Assembly: GCA_964603125.1 (NCBI GenBank)
Contig: CAZRUA010000089.1
Coordinates: 1 to 14,413 of the forward strand
DNA length: 14,413 bases
Reading direction: 5' to 3'
Source of the DNA: CAZRUA01 sp964603125
GTDB lineage: Bacteria; Bacteroidota; Bacteroidia; B-17B0; Aurantibacillaceae
Positions 7,971 through 14,395 of the stretch are shown piece after piece. Position numbers and translations under genes: made by a program. Below the pieces are notes generated by a model. The model had not been told where the DNA came from, ran no database searches, and saw only the letters and a program-made list of their open reading frames with translations. Each line of letters opens with the position of its first letter. Within the stretch, counting starts at the first letter, position 1.

Positions 7971-8229
7971 TAATATTGAACGAAATTGTTATTTGAAAAT
8001 TGTGGTGACATAACTATTGTATTTTATACTAGTATGATACAGATACCTATTAAAAGAAAAAAGTGTTATTCTTATTTTTACAAAGCCATTTATTTTTATA
8101 CAAGGTAAGCAAATTAGGCATAACAAAAGAGAATTTAAACTTTAGTCAATTGTTATTATTACCAGCAATTATTGCCTCAAATGTTAACATCATTGCAAAA
8201 ACTTCAAACTATTTAGTAAACTATTTCCA

Positions 8230-8237
8230 TAGCTTTG
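8230..8237 (+). promoter_or_regulatory. -7 promoter box (TAGCTTTG) of the T9SS cargo gene
   Basis: TAGCTTTG is a full match to the Bacteroidota TAnnTTTG element and lies 22 bases before the ATG at 8260, giving a short leader. No TTG lies at 19 bases upstream, so only half of the promoter is supported. The rest of the 7971-8229 gap holds no convincing gene. It has one 10-bp palindrome, ATACTAGTAT at 8026-8035. Confidence 0.4.
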
Positions 8238-8259
8238 CGCATAAATTTAAAAAATACTT

Positions 8260-10860
8260 ATGAAAAAAAAATTACTACTATTAATGGTTGCGGTTATGGC
8301 AACTGTATTCGGTTATTCTCAAGCTGAGATAACTGTAGTTGCACCAAGTTCTAACGGAGCAACATCTGGGCTTCGCGCGCCAAATGGCACTGCTGCTCAC
8401 ACTACTTTTAGAGGTGTTATTATTATTCCTGCTTCCGAACTAACAGCAATTCCTGCTTCAACTATCATTACTAAGTTGAGTCTATTATTATCAGGTGTTG
8501 CATCAGGTCCTGCGGGTGGAACAATCCAATTATATCTTGAAAATACCGCTGATGTAACCAATCTTAAATCAACGGATTGGGCAACATTAACTTCTACAAT
8601 GACAAGTGTTTACACTGGACCTTATGCTCTTCCCACAGTTGTTGGTCCAACGGCAGACTTAACACTGACAAGCTCATTCACCTATACAGGAGGTTCTTTA
8701 TACGTGGCTTATGATTATTTAGGCTCAACATTCGCAGCAACAGGTTGCATTTACTCTTCAAACAATACACTGGCAGGCGGCTGGAAAGGTTTAGCAAGTG
8801 GAACAACAACACCTCCAGTTACCTTGACTGGAACATCTGCATTTAGACCTTGTTTCCGATTTACATTCGCCAACCCTTTTACTAACGAATTAAATGTTAC
8901 AGGATTGGCTGGGGAGAAAGGTATTTTTAATAATACCATTAAAACAACTCAAACGGTAACTTCTTTTATTGCGAATACATCGCAAGGAACCTTAATGAAT
9001 ATACCAGTAACACTTGCTGTAACTGGTGCAAATCCATATACAGTAACACAAACGGTTGACTCTATTCAAGCAGGCGCAACATCAACTGTGTTGTTTAACA
9101 ATGTGCCTACTGTCACTTTAGGAGCTCAAACATTAACCGTTTCAATTCCAGCAGATCAAAATAACACCAATAACTCACGAACTTTTACACAAAAAGTACA
9201 ATGTGATACTATAGGCTATGCGCAAAATTCAGTGCAATCTGGGGCGGTTGGTTTCGGCACAGGAGCTGGCTTAATTGCTGTGCGTCATGCTATTCCAAAT
9301 ACCATTGATACCTACGTGAAGAGTGTTTCAAATTACTTCCCTGTTACGGCAAATGTAGCTGGAAATACAATGAAAGGAATTTTACTTGATGGAAATGGTG
9401 TTATTTTAGATTCAACGAATGTTATTTCAATTACAGCTGGAATGCTTGGAACAAAACAAGATTTTGCCTTTTTAAATGGCGCTATCGATGTTTCAGGTAG
9501 TGTAATTTATGTTGGATTTAGACAAGATGCTAATACAACAACCGGATATTTCCCTTTTGCAAATCAAAATAATTCTTATGTTGACCCAAATGCAGCAGCA
9601 ACCTTTAATTTGTTTGGAGGAGGAACCGCACCACTTGGATCAACTTTAGGATATATGATGATTGAAGCTGTGCTTACCTATGGAGGATTTGATGTAACTA
9701 ACTCATCTAACGCTGGGCTAGTTTGCCCTAACTCAACATTGAATATTACACCTACAACAGGATACACAAACTATGATTTTTTTGTAAACGGATCAAGTGT
9801 ACAAAACGGAGCTACTTCGAGCTACTCAACAGCTCCATTAACAACTGGTTTAACGTTTAATGTAAACATAACAAATGGAGCATGTATACTAAACAGTAAT
9901 ATACAAACAATCACTGTTCCACCTGCTATTTTAAACAATATTTCAGCTACAATTTGTTCTAATCAAACCTACACATTTGGTTCGCAAACACTAAGTTCAG
10001 CAGGAACTTATTCAGACACCTTGGTATCTGCTTTAGGTTGCGATAGCGTTGTTGTTCTTACCTTATCTACACTTCAAACTACTTCTAGCAGCATAAATGC
10101 AGCAATCTGCCAAGGCGGTAGCTATACACTTGGAACTCAAGTTTTATCAACTTCAGGAACATATACCGAAGTTATTCCTAATGCTGCTGGTTGCGACAGT
10201 ACAATTACACTTACCTTAGTAGTTAATACTCCAACAGCATCAACTATCACCTTAACAGTATGTGATAACACTTACCAATTTGGAACACAAACTTTAACTG
10301 CAAGTGGTACATATACCAATACTATTACTAATGCTGCAGGATGTGATAGTATAATTACACTTAATTTAACTTTAAACCCACCTGCAACTGCTACAGCAAC
10401 AACTTCTGGAACTACAATTAACTCTACAGCTTCACCATCTGTAAATAGTTACCAATGGATTGATTGTGCAACAGGTAGTCCAATTGCAGGTGAAACTTCA
10501 GCGAGCTTTAGTCCAACAACAAATGGTTCTTATGCGGTTGTTGTAGGAAATGCTGCAGGTTGTACAGATACATCTAATTGCGCTACAGTAAGTACAATTG
10601 GATTGAATGAAGTGTCAATTAATACTTCTCTTCAAGTTTATCCAAATCCTGCTGTGAATATGATTCATGTTGTTTCAACTAGCTCTGAAATCATTAGCTA
10701 TGCGGTGATTGATATAACAGGGCGAGTTGTACTAACAAAATCATTAGACAATAAAGCAACTGAATTAAATGTTTCGTTGGACTCAATTAACCAAGGAACA
10801 TATATGTTAGAAGTTCACACTTCTGAAGGAAAAGCATACAAATCATTCGTTAAAAATTAA
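8260..10860 (+). CDS. Large secreted T9SS cargo protein with type A C-terminal sorting domain
   Basis: An 866-aa protein with a Sec signal peptide (MKKKLLLLMVAVMATVFGYSQ) and a C-terminal type A sorting domain from about 792. The sorting domain shows VYPNPAVNMIHV, VIDITGRVV, LDSINQGTYMLEV and a final KSFVKN, so it should cross the outer membrane by T9SS and be anchored or released. The body is Thr/Ser/Asn-rich and beta-structured: an N-terminal part to about 210, an Ig-like CARDB-type part (about 210-310, VTLAVTGANPYTVTQTV), a middle part (about 310-480), then a stretch with three tandem 51-residue units whose cysteines fall at 566/594, 617/645 and 668/695 (consensus C-x-Y-x-[FL]GxQxL-x-SGTYT...AGCDS-x-x-L). 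A PKD/Ig-like unit with two more Cys pairs follows (about 708-780). No catalytic domain is recognised, so an adhesin or surface-layer function is inferred. It is monocistronic, with its own terminator. Confidence 0.88.
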   Translation: MKKKLLLLMVAVMATVFGYSQAEITVVAPSSNGATSGLRAPNGTAAHTTFRGVIIIPASELTAIPASTIITKLSLLLSGVASGPAGGTIQLYLENTADVTNLKSTDWATLTSTMTSVYTGPYALPTVVGPTADLTLTSSFTYTGGSLYVAYDYLGSTFAATGCIYSSNNTLAGGWKGLASGTTTPPVTLTGTSAFRPCFRFTFANPFTNELNVTGLAGEKGIFNNTIKTTQTVTSFIANTSQGTLMNIPVTLAVTGANPYTVTQTVDSIQAGATSTVLFNNVPTVTLGAQTLTVSIPADQNNTNNSRTFTQKVQCDTIGYAQNSVQSGAVGFGTGAGLIAVRHAIPNTIDTYVKSVSNYFPVTANVAGNTMKGILLDGNGVILDSTNVISITAGMLGTKQDFAFLNGAIDVSGSVIYVGFRQDANTTTGYFPFANQNNSYVDPNAAATFNLFGGGTAPLGSTLGYMMIEAVLTYGGFDVTNSSNAGLVCPNSTLNITPTTGYTNYDFFVNGSSVQNGATSSYSTAPLTTGLTFNVNITNGACILNSNIQTITVPPAILNNISATICSNQTYTFGSQTLSSAGTYSDTLVSALGCDSVVVLTLSTLQTTSSSINAAICQGGSYTLGTQVLSTSGTYTEVIPNAAGCDSTITLTLVVNTPTASTITLTVCDNTYQFGTQTLTASGTYTNTITNAAGCDSIITLNLTLNPPATATATTSGTTINSTASPSVNSYQWIDCATGSPIAGETSASFSPTTNGSYAVVVGNAAGCTDTSNCATVSTIGLNEVSINTSLQVYPNPAVNMIHVVSTSSEIISYAVIDITGRVVLTKSLDNKATELNVSLDSINQGTYMLEVHTSEGKAYKSFVKN

Positions 10861-10886
10861 TACTACTTTTTAACTAAAGGACAACT

Positions 10887-10916
10887 AAGAGGCTCTAAGA
10901 AATTAGAGCCTTTTTG
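10887..10916 (+). terminator. Rho-independent terminator of the T9SS cargo gene
   Basis: AGGCTCTAA (10890-10898) pairs perfectly with TTAGAGCCT (10903-10911) around a GAAA tetraloop, followed by TTTTTGTTTT. The stem can be extended by the A-rich left side pairing with the T-run. It starts 26 bases after the stop codon. Confidence 0.92.
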
Positions 10917-11025
10917 TTTTAATAAACTTGCTGAGTCCATTATCAATACCTAACTTAATACCTTAGTAAAATTAAACTAGCTACTGCATAAAATAGTAGT
11001 GCGGATTTAAATATTATTTAAAAGT

Positions 11026-11283
11026 ATGCGACTATTAAACACGCTATTGCAGCTAGCCACGGTATATAAAGAAGACAAACACAAAATAGCTACCAGCTGG
11101 TTTATTAGTGTCCTTATTTTATTTATACCGTTTGTGTTGTATATTTGATGTAATACAAAAACACAAACAAATACAAAACAGGCAAAGAAAGTTGAAAGTG
11201 GAGAGTTTTTGAAGTTTATGACGACTCCAATTGATACAATAAAAGATTACCAAGAAGGAGCCAAGAGGGCTGTTAAAATTTAG
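11026..11283 (+). pseudogene. Small membrane-protein frame interrupted by an in-frame TGA
   Basis: An ATG at 11026 opens a 40-codon frame (MRLLNTLLQLATVYKEDKHK.. then a membrane helix, WFISVLILFIPFVLYI) that stops at TGA 11146-11148. The same frame continues with no other stop for 44 codons, reading CNTKTQTNTKQAKKVE.. to ..DYQEGAKRAVKI, and ends at TAG 11281-11283. The two halves together look like one natural 85-codon protein: short cytoplasmic head, one helix, polar Lys-rich helical tail. A TGG-to-TGA change would account for the break. It may instead be a genuine 40-aa protein, or two small genes: a -7-like TATATTTG overlaps the TGA, and an ATG at 11218 opens the last 21 codons. I do not recognise the family. 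Confidence 0.42.
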
Positions 11284-11316
11284 CAAAAAGCAGAACGCAA
11301 ATGTTGACAAATGCTT

Positions 11317-11324
11317 TATCTTTG
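11317..11324 (+). promoter_or_regulatory. -7 promoter box (TATCTTTG) of the 11406 gene
   Basis: TATCTTTG matches TAnnTTTG fully and lies 81 bases before the ATG at 11406, leaving a leader of roughly 75 bases that contains the hairpin at 11364-11383. The only nearby TTG (11304-11306) is too close to serve as the -33 element. Confidence 0.4.
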
Positions 11325-11363
11325 TTATAAGTCAAAATAAATACAATGGGTAAATCTCGGTAA

Positions 11364-11383
11364 GCAACTAAACTGTTGGTTGC
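11364..11383 (+). other. Stem-loop in the leader of the 11406 gene
   Basis: GCAACTAA pairs with TTGGTTGC (one G-U) around a four-base ACTG loop, 22 bases before the start codon. The right side is followed by CCCAAAAAC. It is too far from a T-run to be a clear terminator; a leader structure or a leftover of an intergenic repeat are both possible. Confidence 0.35.
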
Positions 11384-11405
11384 CCAAAAACAATAACAAG
11401 TTAAT

Positions 11406-11960
11406 ATGATTAAAGTACATCTATTTCTTTTTGTTATTCTACCGTCCTTTTTATTCGGACAAAACAACCATTCCGACACATTAAAAAACGATTTAGCTAA
11501 AATTCAAACGTATTTTAACTCCATTAATTCCATCCTTCCCAGGGGGATAATACTTTTCGACTCTACTTACAATAATTTATATATATCATTATATACCAAA
11601 AAATTTGACGACTCTATAAAACAAATTGTATTTTATGAAACATATACCGAAATTGTAACACAACCCATAGATACTCTTAGTTTAAAAAAATACTGCAAGG
11701 AATCTAATATAAATTACAATCACTTTTTTGAACTAATTAAGCTAACAAAAAAGTATCGCTTTAAGCAAATTAGTTTTGCTGGACCCGGCGACCTTTTAGC
11801 CTGTAGTATTTTTATTGTTATAAATTCAAGTACGGGATACATTTTGTACAATAGGTCACATTATTGCCGTAAAAAGAACTGTTATTGGCGCACCGAAGAC
11901 GAGACTCTAAAAAAGATATTCAAAAACGTGTACTACATTACTTGGAAACCAAAATACTAG
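11406..11960 (+). CDS. Secreted protein of unknown function
   Basis: A 184-aa protein with a clear signal peptide (MIKVHLFLFVILPSFLFGQ, cleavage before NNHSD). The mature part has an N-terminal helical stretch (DTLKNDLAKIQTYFNSI), a beta-like middle (GIILFDSTYNNLYISLYTKK, IKQIVFYETYTEI), a charged centre (LKKYCKESNINYNHFFELIKL) and a C-terminal part with four cysteines in all (96, 132, 148 and 153 approximately), two of them in YCRKKNCYW. The paired late cysteines suggest a disulfide, in keeping with export. No family is recognised. It is flanked by AT-rich leader sequence with a hairpin upstream and by a structured repeat region downstream, whose first hairpin (11991-12026, followed by CTTTTG) may end its transcript. 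TAG stop. Confidence 0.6.
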   Translation: MIKVHLFLFVILPSFLFGQNNHSDTLKNDLAKIQTYFNSINSILPRGIILFDSTYNNLYISLYTKKFDDSIKQIVFYETYTEIVTQPIDTLSLKKYCKESNINYNHFFELIKLTKKYRFKQISFAGPGDLLACSIFIVINSSTGYILYNRSHYCRKKNCYWRTEDETLKKIFKNVYYITWKPKY

Positions 11961-11990
11961 CCGAAACGGCAATATGAAACACCTTTTCGC

Positions 11991-12065
11991 CCTTGTTGTC
12001 CGCCGCAGCGGATTTCACCAACAAGGCTTTTGTATACTTTCTTCAAATTACTAAATTTGTTACTA
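11991..12065 (+). repeat. GC-rich hairpin repeat, copy 2 (75-nt unit)
   Basis: CCTTGTTG (11991-11998) pairs perfectly with CAACAAGG (12019-12026), and inside it TCCGC-CGCA-GCGGA (11999-12012) forms a second perfect stem. A 39-base AT-rich tail ends in AAATTTGTTACTA. The element at 12131-12205 has the same 75-base length and closely matching ends. The hairpin is followed by CTTTTG, so it could double as a terminator for the secreted-protein gene. A minor GCCG-AAA-CGGC hairpin overlaps that gene's stop at 11960-11970. Confidence 0.6.
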
Positions 12066-12072
12066 AACTAAT

Positions 12073-12121
12073 CTCTGTTGGTGACATCACCAACAGAGGC
12101 GTAAAGTGATTAGAAATCACT
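12073..12121 (+). repeat. Two adjacent perfect hairpins between repeat copies
   Basis: CTCTGTTGGTGA-CA-TCACCAACAGAG (12073-12098) is a perfect 12-bp inverted repeat with a two-base centre. AGTGATT-AGA-AATCACT (12105-12121) is a perfect 7-bp hairpin with a three-base loop. They are linked by GCGTAAA, a string also found beside the repeat at 6651-6657. Neither is followed by a T-run on either strand, so they are not terminators. Confidence 0.6.
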
Positions 12122-12130
12122 CATTCCTGC

Positions 12131-12205
12131 CCTTGTTGACCCACCACCGCGAATTTTAACAAAAAGAATTTTATGCTGTTCTTTAAATTAGAAAATTTGT
12201 TACTA
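12131..12205 (+). repeat. GC-rich hairpin repeat, copy 3 (75-nt unit, degenerate)
   Basis: It aligns without gaps to 11991-12065: 9 of the first 10 bases and 22 of the last 25 agree (the latter ending AAATTTGTTACTA), while the centre has diverged and no longer folds well. The remaining sequence to the next gene (12206-12287) is AT-rich; TATCTTTA at 12252-12259 resembles a -7 box with one mismatch. Confidence 0.5.
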
Positions 12206-12287
12206 TGAATGAGCACTCTTGGTAAAAATATCAACCGAGCATAAAAGATTGTATCTTTAAAAAAATATTACGTTAGATAAAATAAAA

Positions 12288-13130
12288 CTGAAACGAATAA
12301 GCTACATACTTGCCATAATAAGCTTAAGCATTTTGTTGCTAAGTTATTCGCGCGGGAGTAAAACAACACAACTATTTTCTATCCCTACACAAACTATCGA
12401 TTTAAATCAATTCATTGCTTATAAAACCAAATCCGGCAAACAAACTATAAAAGCTTTTGAAATCAGTAAACAGGTTACTTACAAAGAATATAAACAATAC
12501 TTAAGTGCCGTAAAAAAAGATTCATCGGCAAAATTTTATGCAACGCAACTCCCCGACTCTTCCATTGGCACAGCTGAAGTGTTTAAAAAATATATTAGCA
12601 GTTCTGATTACGATAATTATCCTGTTATGGGTATTTCTTGGGACAATGCCATGAACTATTGCAAATGGAAAACGATTAAAGAAAATAAAGATAGTATTAA
12701 AGTAATATACCGTTTACCTAACTGTTCCGAGTGGTTAGCTGCTTATTCCTACTTATCAGAAAATAAAATCAAAAATGATTTAAATGGCAATTACTCCGAC
12801 TGGCTCATCAACTCACACGACGAATCGATTCTTGAATTTTCTCCATCACAACTCGACGAAAAACAACCTCTCTTTGCTTATGATTGGTTATACTTTCATA
12901 GCAAAAAAGACCCCATTGCCATGAAGCGAAAGCTAGTTATAGGAAATTCCTATCTCTATCAACAAGAAAAAATCTTATTGTATTCGTTCAGTTTTTACGC
13001 CTTTGAAGGCTATAAGCAAATTGGTTTTAGATTTATAAAAGAAAAAGTTTCGCAATCACCCATCAACAACAAACAAAAAAACAGTATTGCCCAATCATTA
13101 ATTGAGCATTGGAATCTATCTAATAAATGA
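12288..13130 (+). CDS. GldK/GldJ-like secreted protein with FGE-sulfatase (SUMF1) fold
   Basis: No ATG opens this frame between its upstream stop (12258) and the conserved region. A CTG at 12288 gives LKRISYILAIISLSILLLSYSRG, a full signal peptide, and a 280-aa product; the TTG at 12333 would destroy the hydrophobic core. The protein resembles the FGE-sulfatase fold of the gliding/T9SS lipoproteins GldK and GldJ. It shows IKAFEISKQVTYKEYKQYL (54-72), DNYPVMGISWDNAMNYCKW (109-127), YRLPNCSEWLAAY (141-153) and a terminal GFRFIKEK (246-253). It is shorter than GldK, lacks the CxPSR-type cysteine motif of true formylglycine-generating enzymes, so is presumably structural, and has no lipobox cysteine. 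Its TGA stop overlaps the ATG of the next gene (ATGA), implying translational coupling with the GldN-like protein. Since GldK and GldN form one ring in T9SS, the two products probably bind each other. Confidence 0.68.
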   Translation: MKRISYILAIISLSILLLSYSRGSKTTQLFSIPTQTIDLNQFIAYKTKSGKQTIKAFEISKQVTYKEYKQYLSAVKKDSSAKFYATQLPDSSIGTAEVFKKYISSSDYDNYPVMGISWDNAMNYCKWKTIKENKDSIKVIYRLPNCSEWLAAYSYLSENKIKNDLNGNYSDWLINSHDESILEFSPSQLDEKQPLFAYDWLYFHSKKDPIAMKRKLVIGNSYLYQQEKILLYSFSFYAFEGYKQIGFRFIKEKVSQSPINNKQKNSIAQSLIEHWNLSNK

Positions 13131-14086
13131 AACAAGTTTTATACATACTACTTCCATTTATTTTTCTTTCGTTTAGTAACGAAGGTAAGCTGAAACATAC
13201 TTTTGAATCGAAATACATTAAATGTACTTACGAAACAAATGACGGAAGGTTAGATGGAAATTATGTCTCTTATTACACAAATGGGCAAAAGAAAGCCGAA
13301 GGTAAATTTGAAAACAATTATAGAATTGGCAAATGGACTGTTTGGGATTCGACTGGAAGAGTAAGAATGCAAAGAGAATATACTGACCCCTTTGCTTTTA
13401 AACGATTAATACCCGAAGTACCGAAAGACAAGGTAATTGAACTATTAAACGTTACGCCTTATACTATACAATACAATAAGGATAATTATATTGAACTTTT
13501 TAAACTAAAAGAGCGATCAGTAGTTTGGACCAAACGCATTTGGAGAAGTGCGACTGCTGAGAACAATAAGCTATTGTTCGACAACAATAAATTATTTTCA
13601 ATTCTTAACAAGAATATCTTAAACAAAAACATCACGGCTTACCAAACAACTGACGATGAGTTTAGAAAGGAATTGCAGGTAACGAGTTTAGATACTGCTT
13701 CATTAAAACTAATTGCATTCAAAATAAAAGAAGACTTTGTTTTTGATGCTGAAAGACTTGTTTCGGAATGGAGAATTATTGGAATATGTCCGGTAGCGAT
13801 TCAAAAACAAGATACACTTGACTTGTATTGGGTTTATTTCCCTGAAACAAGAAAGTATTTGGCTCAAGAAAAAATTCAATCCAATGAGCTTCCTACAAAA
13901 ATTAAAACCATTGATGATTTATTTTTTTACCGCTACTTTAGCGCACCAATCTATAAGGAAGAAAATGTTTACGAAAGATCAATTTCCGACTACATGTGGG
14001 GCAAAGAAATAGAAAAAGAAGCCGAAAGAATAGAACTAAATACTATTGAATACGAACATGATATTTGGATTAGCTTTACGAAATAA
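13127..14086 (+). CDS. MORN-repeat plus GldN-like (T9SS ring component) protein
   Basis: A 319-aa exported protein with signal peptide MKQVLYILLPFIFLSFS. Residues 38-85 form MORN-type repeats (DGRLDGNYVSYYTNGQKKAEG, then FENNYRIGKWTVWDSTGRV). Residues about 118-315 follow GldN/PorN in order: VVWTKRIWR (132-140), ITAYQTTDDEF (169-179), IKEDFVFD (200-207), WRIIGICPV (215-223), LYWVYFPETRKYLAQ (233-247), TIDDLFFYRYF and YKEENVYERSISDYMWG (261-292), then EYEHDIW (308-314). GldN is a periplasmic T9SS protein that builds a ring with GldK. The MORN fusion is unlike the standard GldN. The ATG overlaps the stop of the GldK-like gene by four bases. Neither gldL nor gldM follows, so this is a paralogous or specialised module, not the core gldKLMN locus. 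A terminator is not evident. Confidence 0.75.
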   Translation: MKQVLYILLPFIFLSFSNEGKLKHTFESKYIKCTYETNDGRLDGNYVSYYTNGQKKAEGKFENNYRIGKWTVWDSTGRVRMQREYTDPFAFKRLIPEVPKDKVIELLNVTPYTIQYNKDNYIELFKLKERSVVWTKRIWRSATAENNKLLFDNNKLFSILNKNILNKNITAYQTTDDEFRKELQVTSLDTASLKLIAFKIKEDFVFDAERLVSEWRIIGICPVAIQKQDTLDLYWVYFPETRKYLAQEKIQSNELPTKIKTIDDLFFYRYFSAPIYKEENVYERSISDYMWGKEIEKEAERIELNTIEYEHDIWISFTK

Positions 14087-14171
14087 GTTTTTCTTATTTT
14101 TCCAATCTTGTTGGTCTGTCGTGGTGAAACTGCCAAAGCCGTTCGCTTTCAAAAACTTAATATTCTAACGC

Positions 14172-14187
14172 ATTCGCCACAGCGAAT
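14172..14187 (+). repeat. Hairpin of the GC-rich repeat family (ATTCGC-CACA-GCGAAT)
   Basis: A perfect six-pair stem with a four-base loop, the counterpart of TCCGC-CGCA-GCGGA at 11999-12012 with a paired C-to-T/G-to-A change in the stem. The downstream AATTACATTCATGAAATTTTG resembles the tail of copy 3. A weaker possible copy start (CTTGTTGG) is at 14107-14114. The region 14087-14413 holds no gene that I can support. Confidence 0.45.
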
Positions 14188-14304
14188 TACATTCATGAAA
14201 TTTTGTTTTATCAATTCAACAAATTCGCGATAAATTCTGGGTAATGTTTCTGTGCAAAAATCTATTTAATAAAGGAAACCTTTCAATGGAACATTGTTTG
14301 CCAG

Positions 14305-14330
14305 CCTTGTTACTCCGCCGCGGCGGAGTG
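14305..14330 (+). repeat. GC-rich hairpin repeat copy with an 18-bp perfect palindrome
   Basis: CCTTGTT (14305-14311) is followed by ACTCCGCCG-CGGCGGAGT (14312-14329), an uninterrupted 18-bp palindrome of high G+C in an AT-rich background. CCTTGTT-x(2-3)-CCGCCGC-[AG]-GCGGA is the same layout as at 11991-12012. Confidence 0.55.
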
Positions 14331-14358
14331 ATGCAGCCCTGAGGTGAATATTTATCTA

Positions 14359-14395
14359 TTCTTTTGGCTTGACCCAAAAGAAACAAAAGGTCAAG
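14359..14395 (+). repeat. Overlapping, mutually exclusive hairpins (intergenic repeat)
   Basis: TTCTTTTGG (14359-14367) pairs with CCAAAAGAA (14374-14382) around CTTGAC. The alternative CTTGACC (14368-14374) pairs with GGTCAAG (14389-14395), and CAAAAGG at 14384-14390 can also pair with CTTTTG. The strings CTTTTGGCTTGAC and AAAGAAACAAAAGGTCAAG recall, from memory, a very frequent intergenic sequence of Bacteroidota genomes. The element runs toward the window end. Confidence 0.5.

Noticed and set aside
8063..8263. 66-codon open frame with GTG start ending in an ATGA overlap with the T9SS cargo gene
   Set aside because: Composition is like AT-rich non-coding DNA, there is no clear signal peptide or domain, and it contains the best -7 promoter box (8230-8237) of the cargo gene. 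The overlap is likely chance.
11146..11148. TGA as selenocysteine or as tryptophan (alternative genetic code)
   Set aside because: TGA ends the GldK-like gene in an ATGA overlap and tryptophan is encoded by TGG in the large genes. No SECIS-like hairpin of adequate stability is seen just downstream (11149-11200 is A-rich).
11119..11479. Two minus-strand frames of 63 and 68 codons opposite the interrupted small gene and the 11406 leader
   Set aside because: They are Cys/Phe-rich mirror readings of AT-rich sequence, with no start context or domain.
7225..12205. CRISPR array
   Set aside because: The repeats are few, diverged, of different types and not evenly spaced, and there are no cas genes.
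12288..13130. True formylglycine-generating (sulfatase-activating) enzyme
   Set aside because: The fold motifs are present but the catalytic cysteine motif near the C-terminus is absent and no sulfatase gene is nearby.
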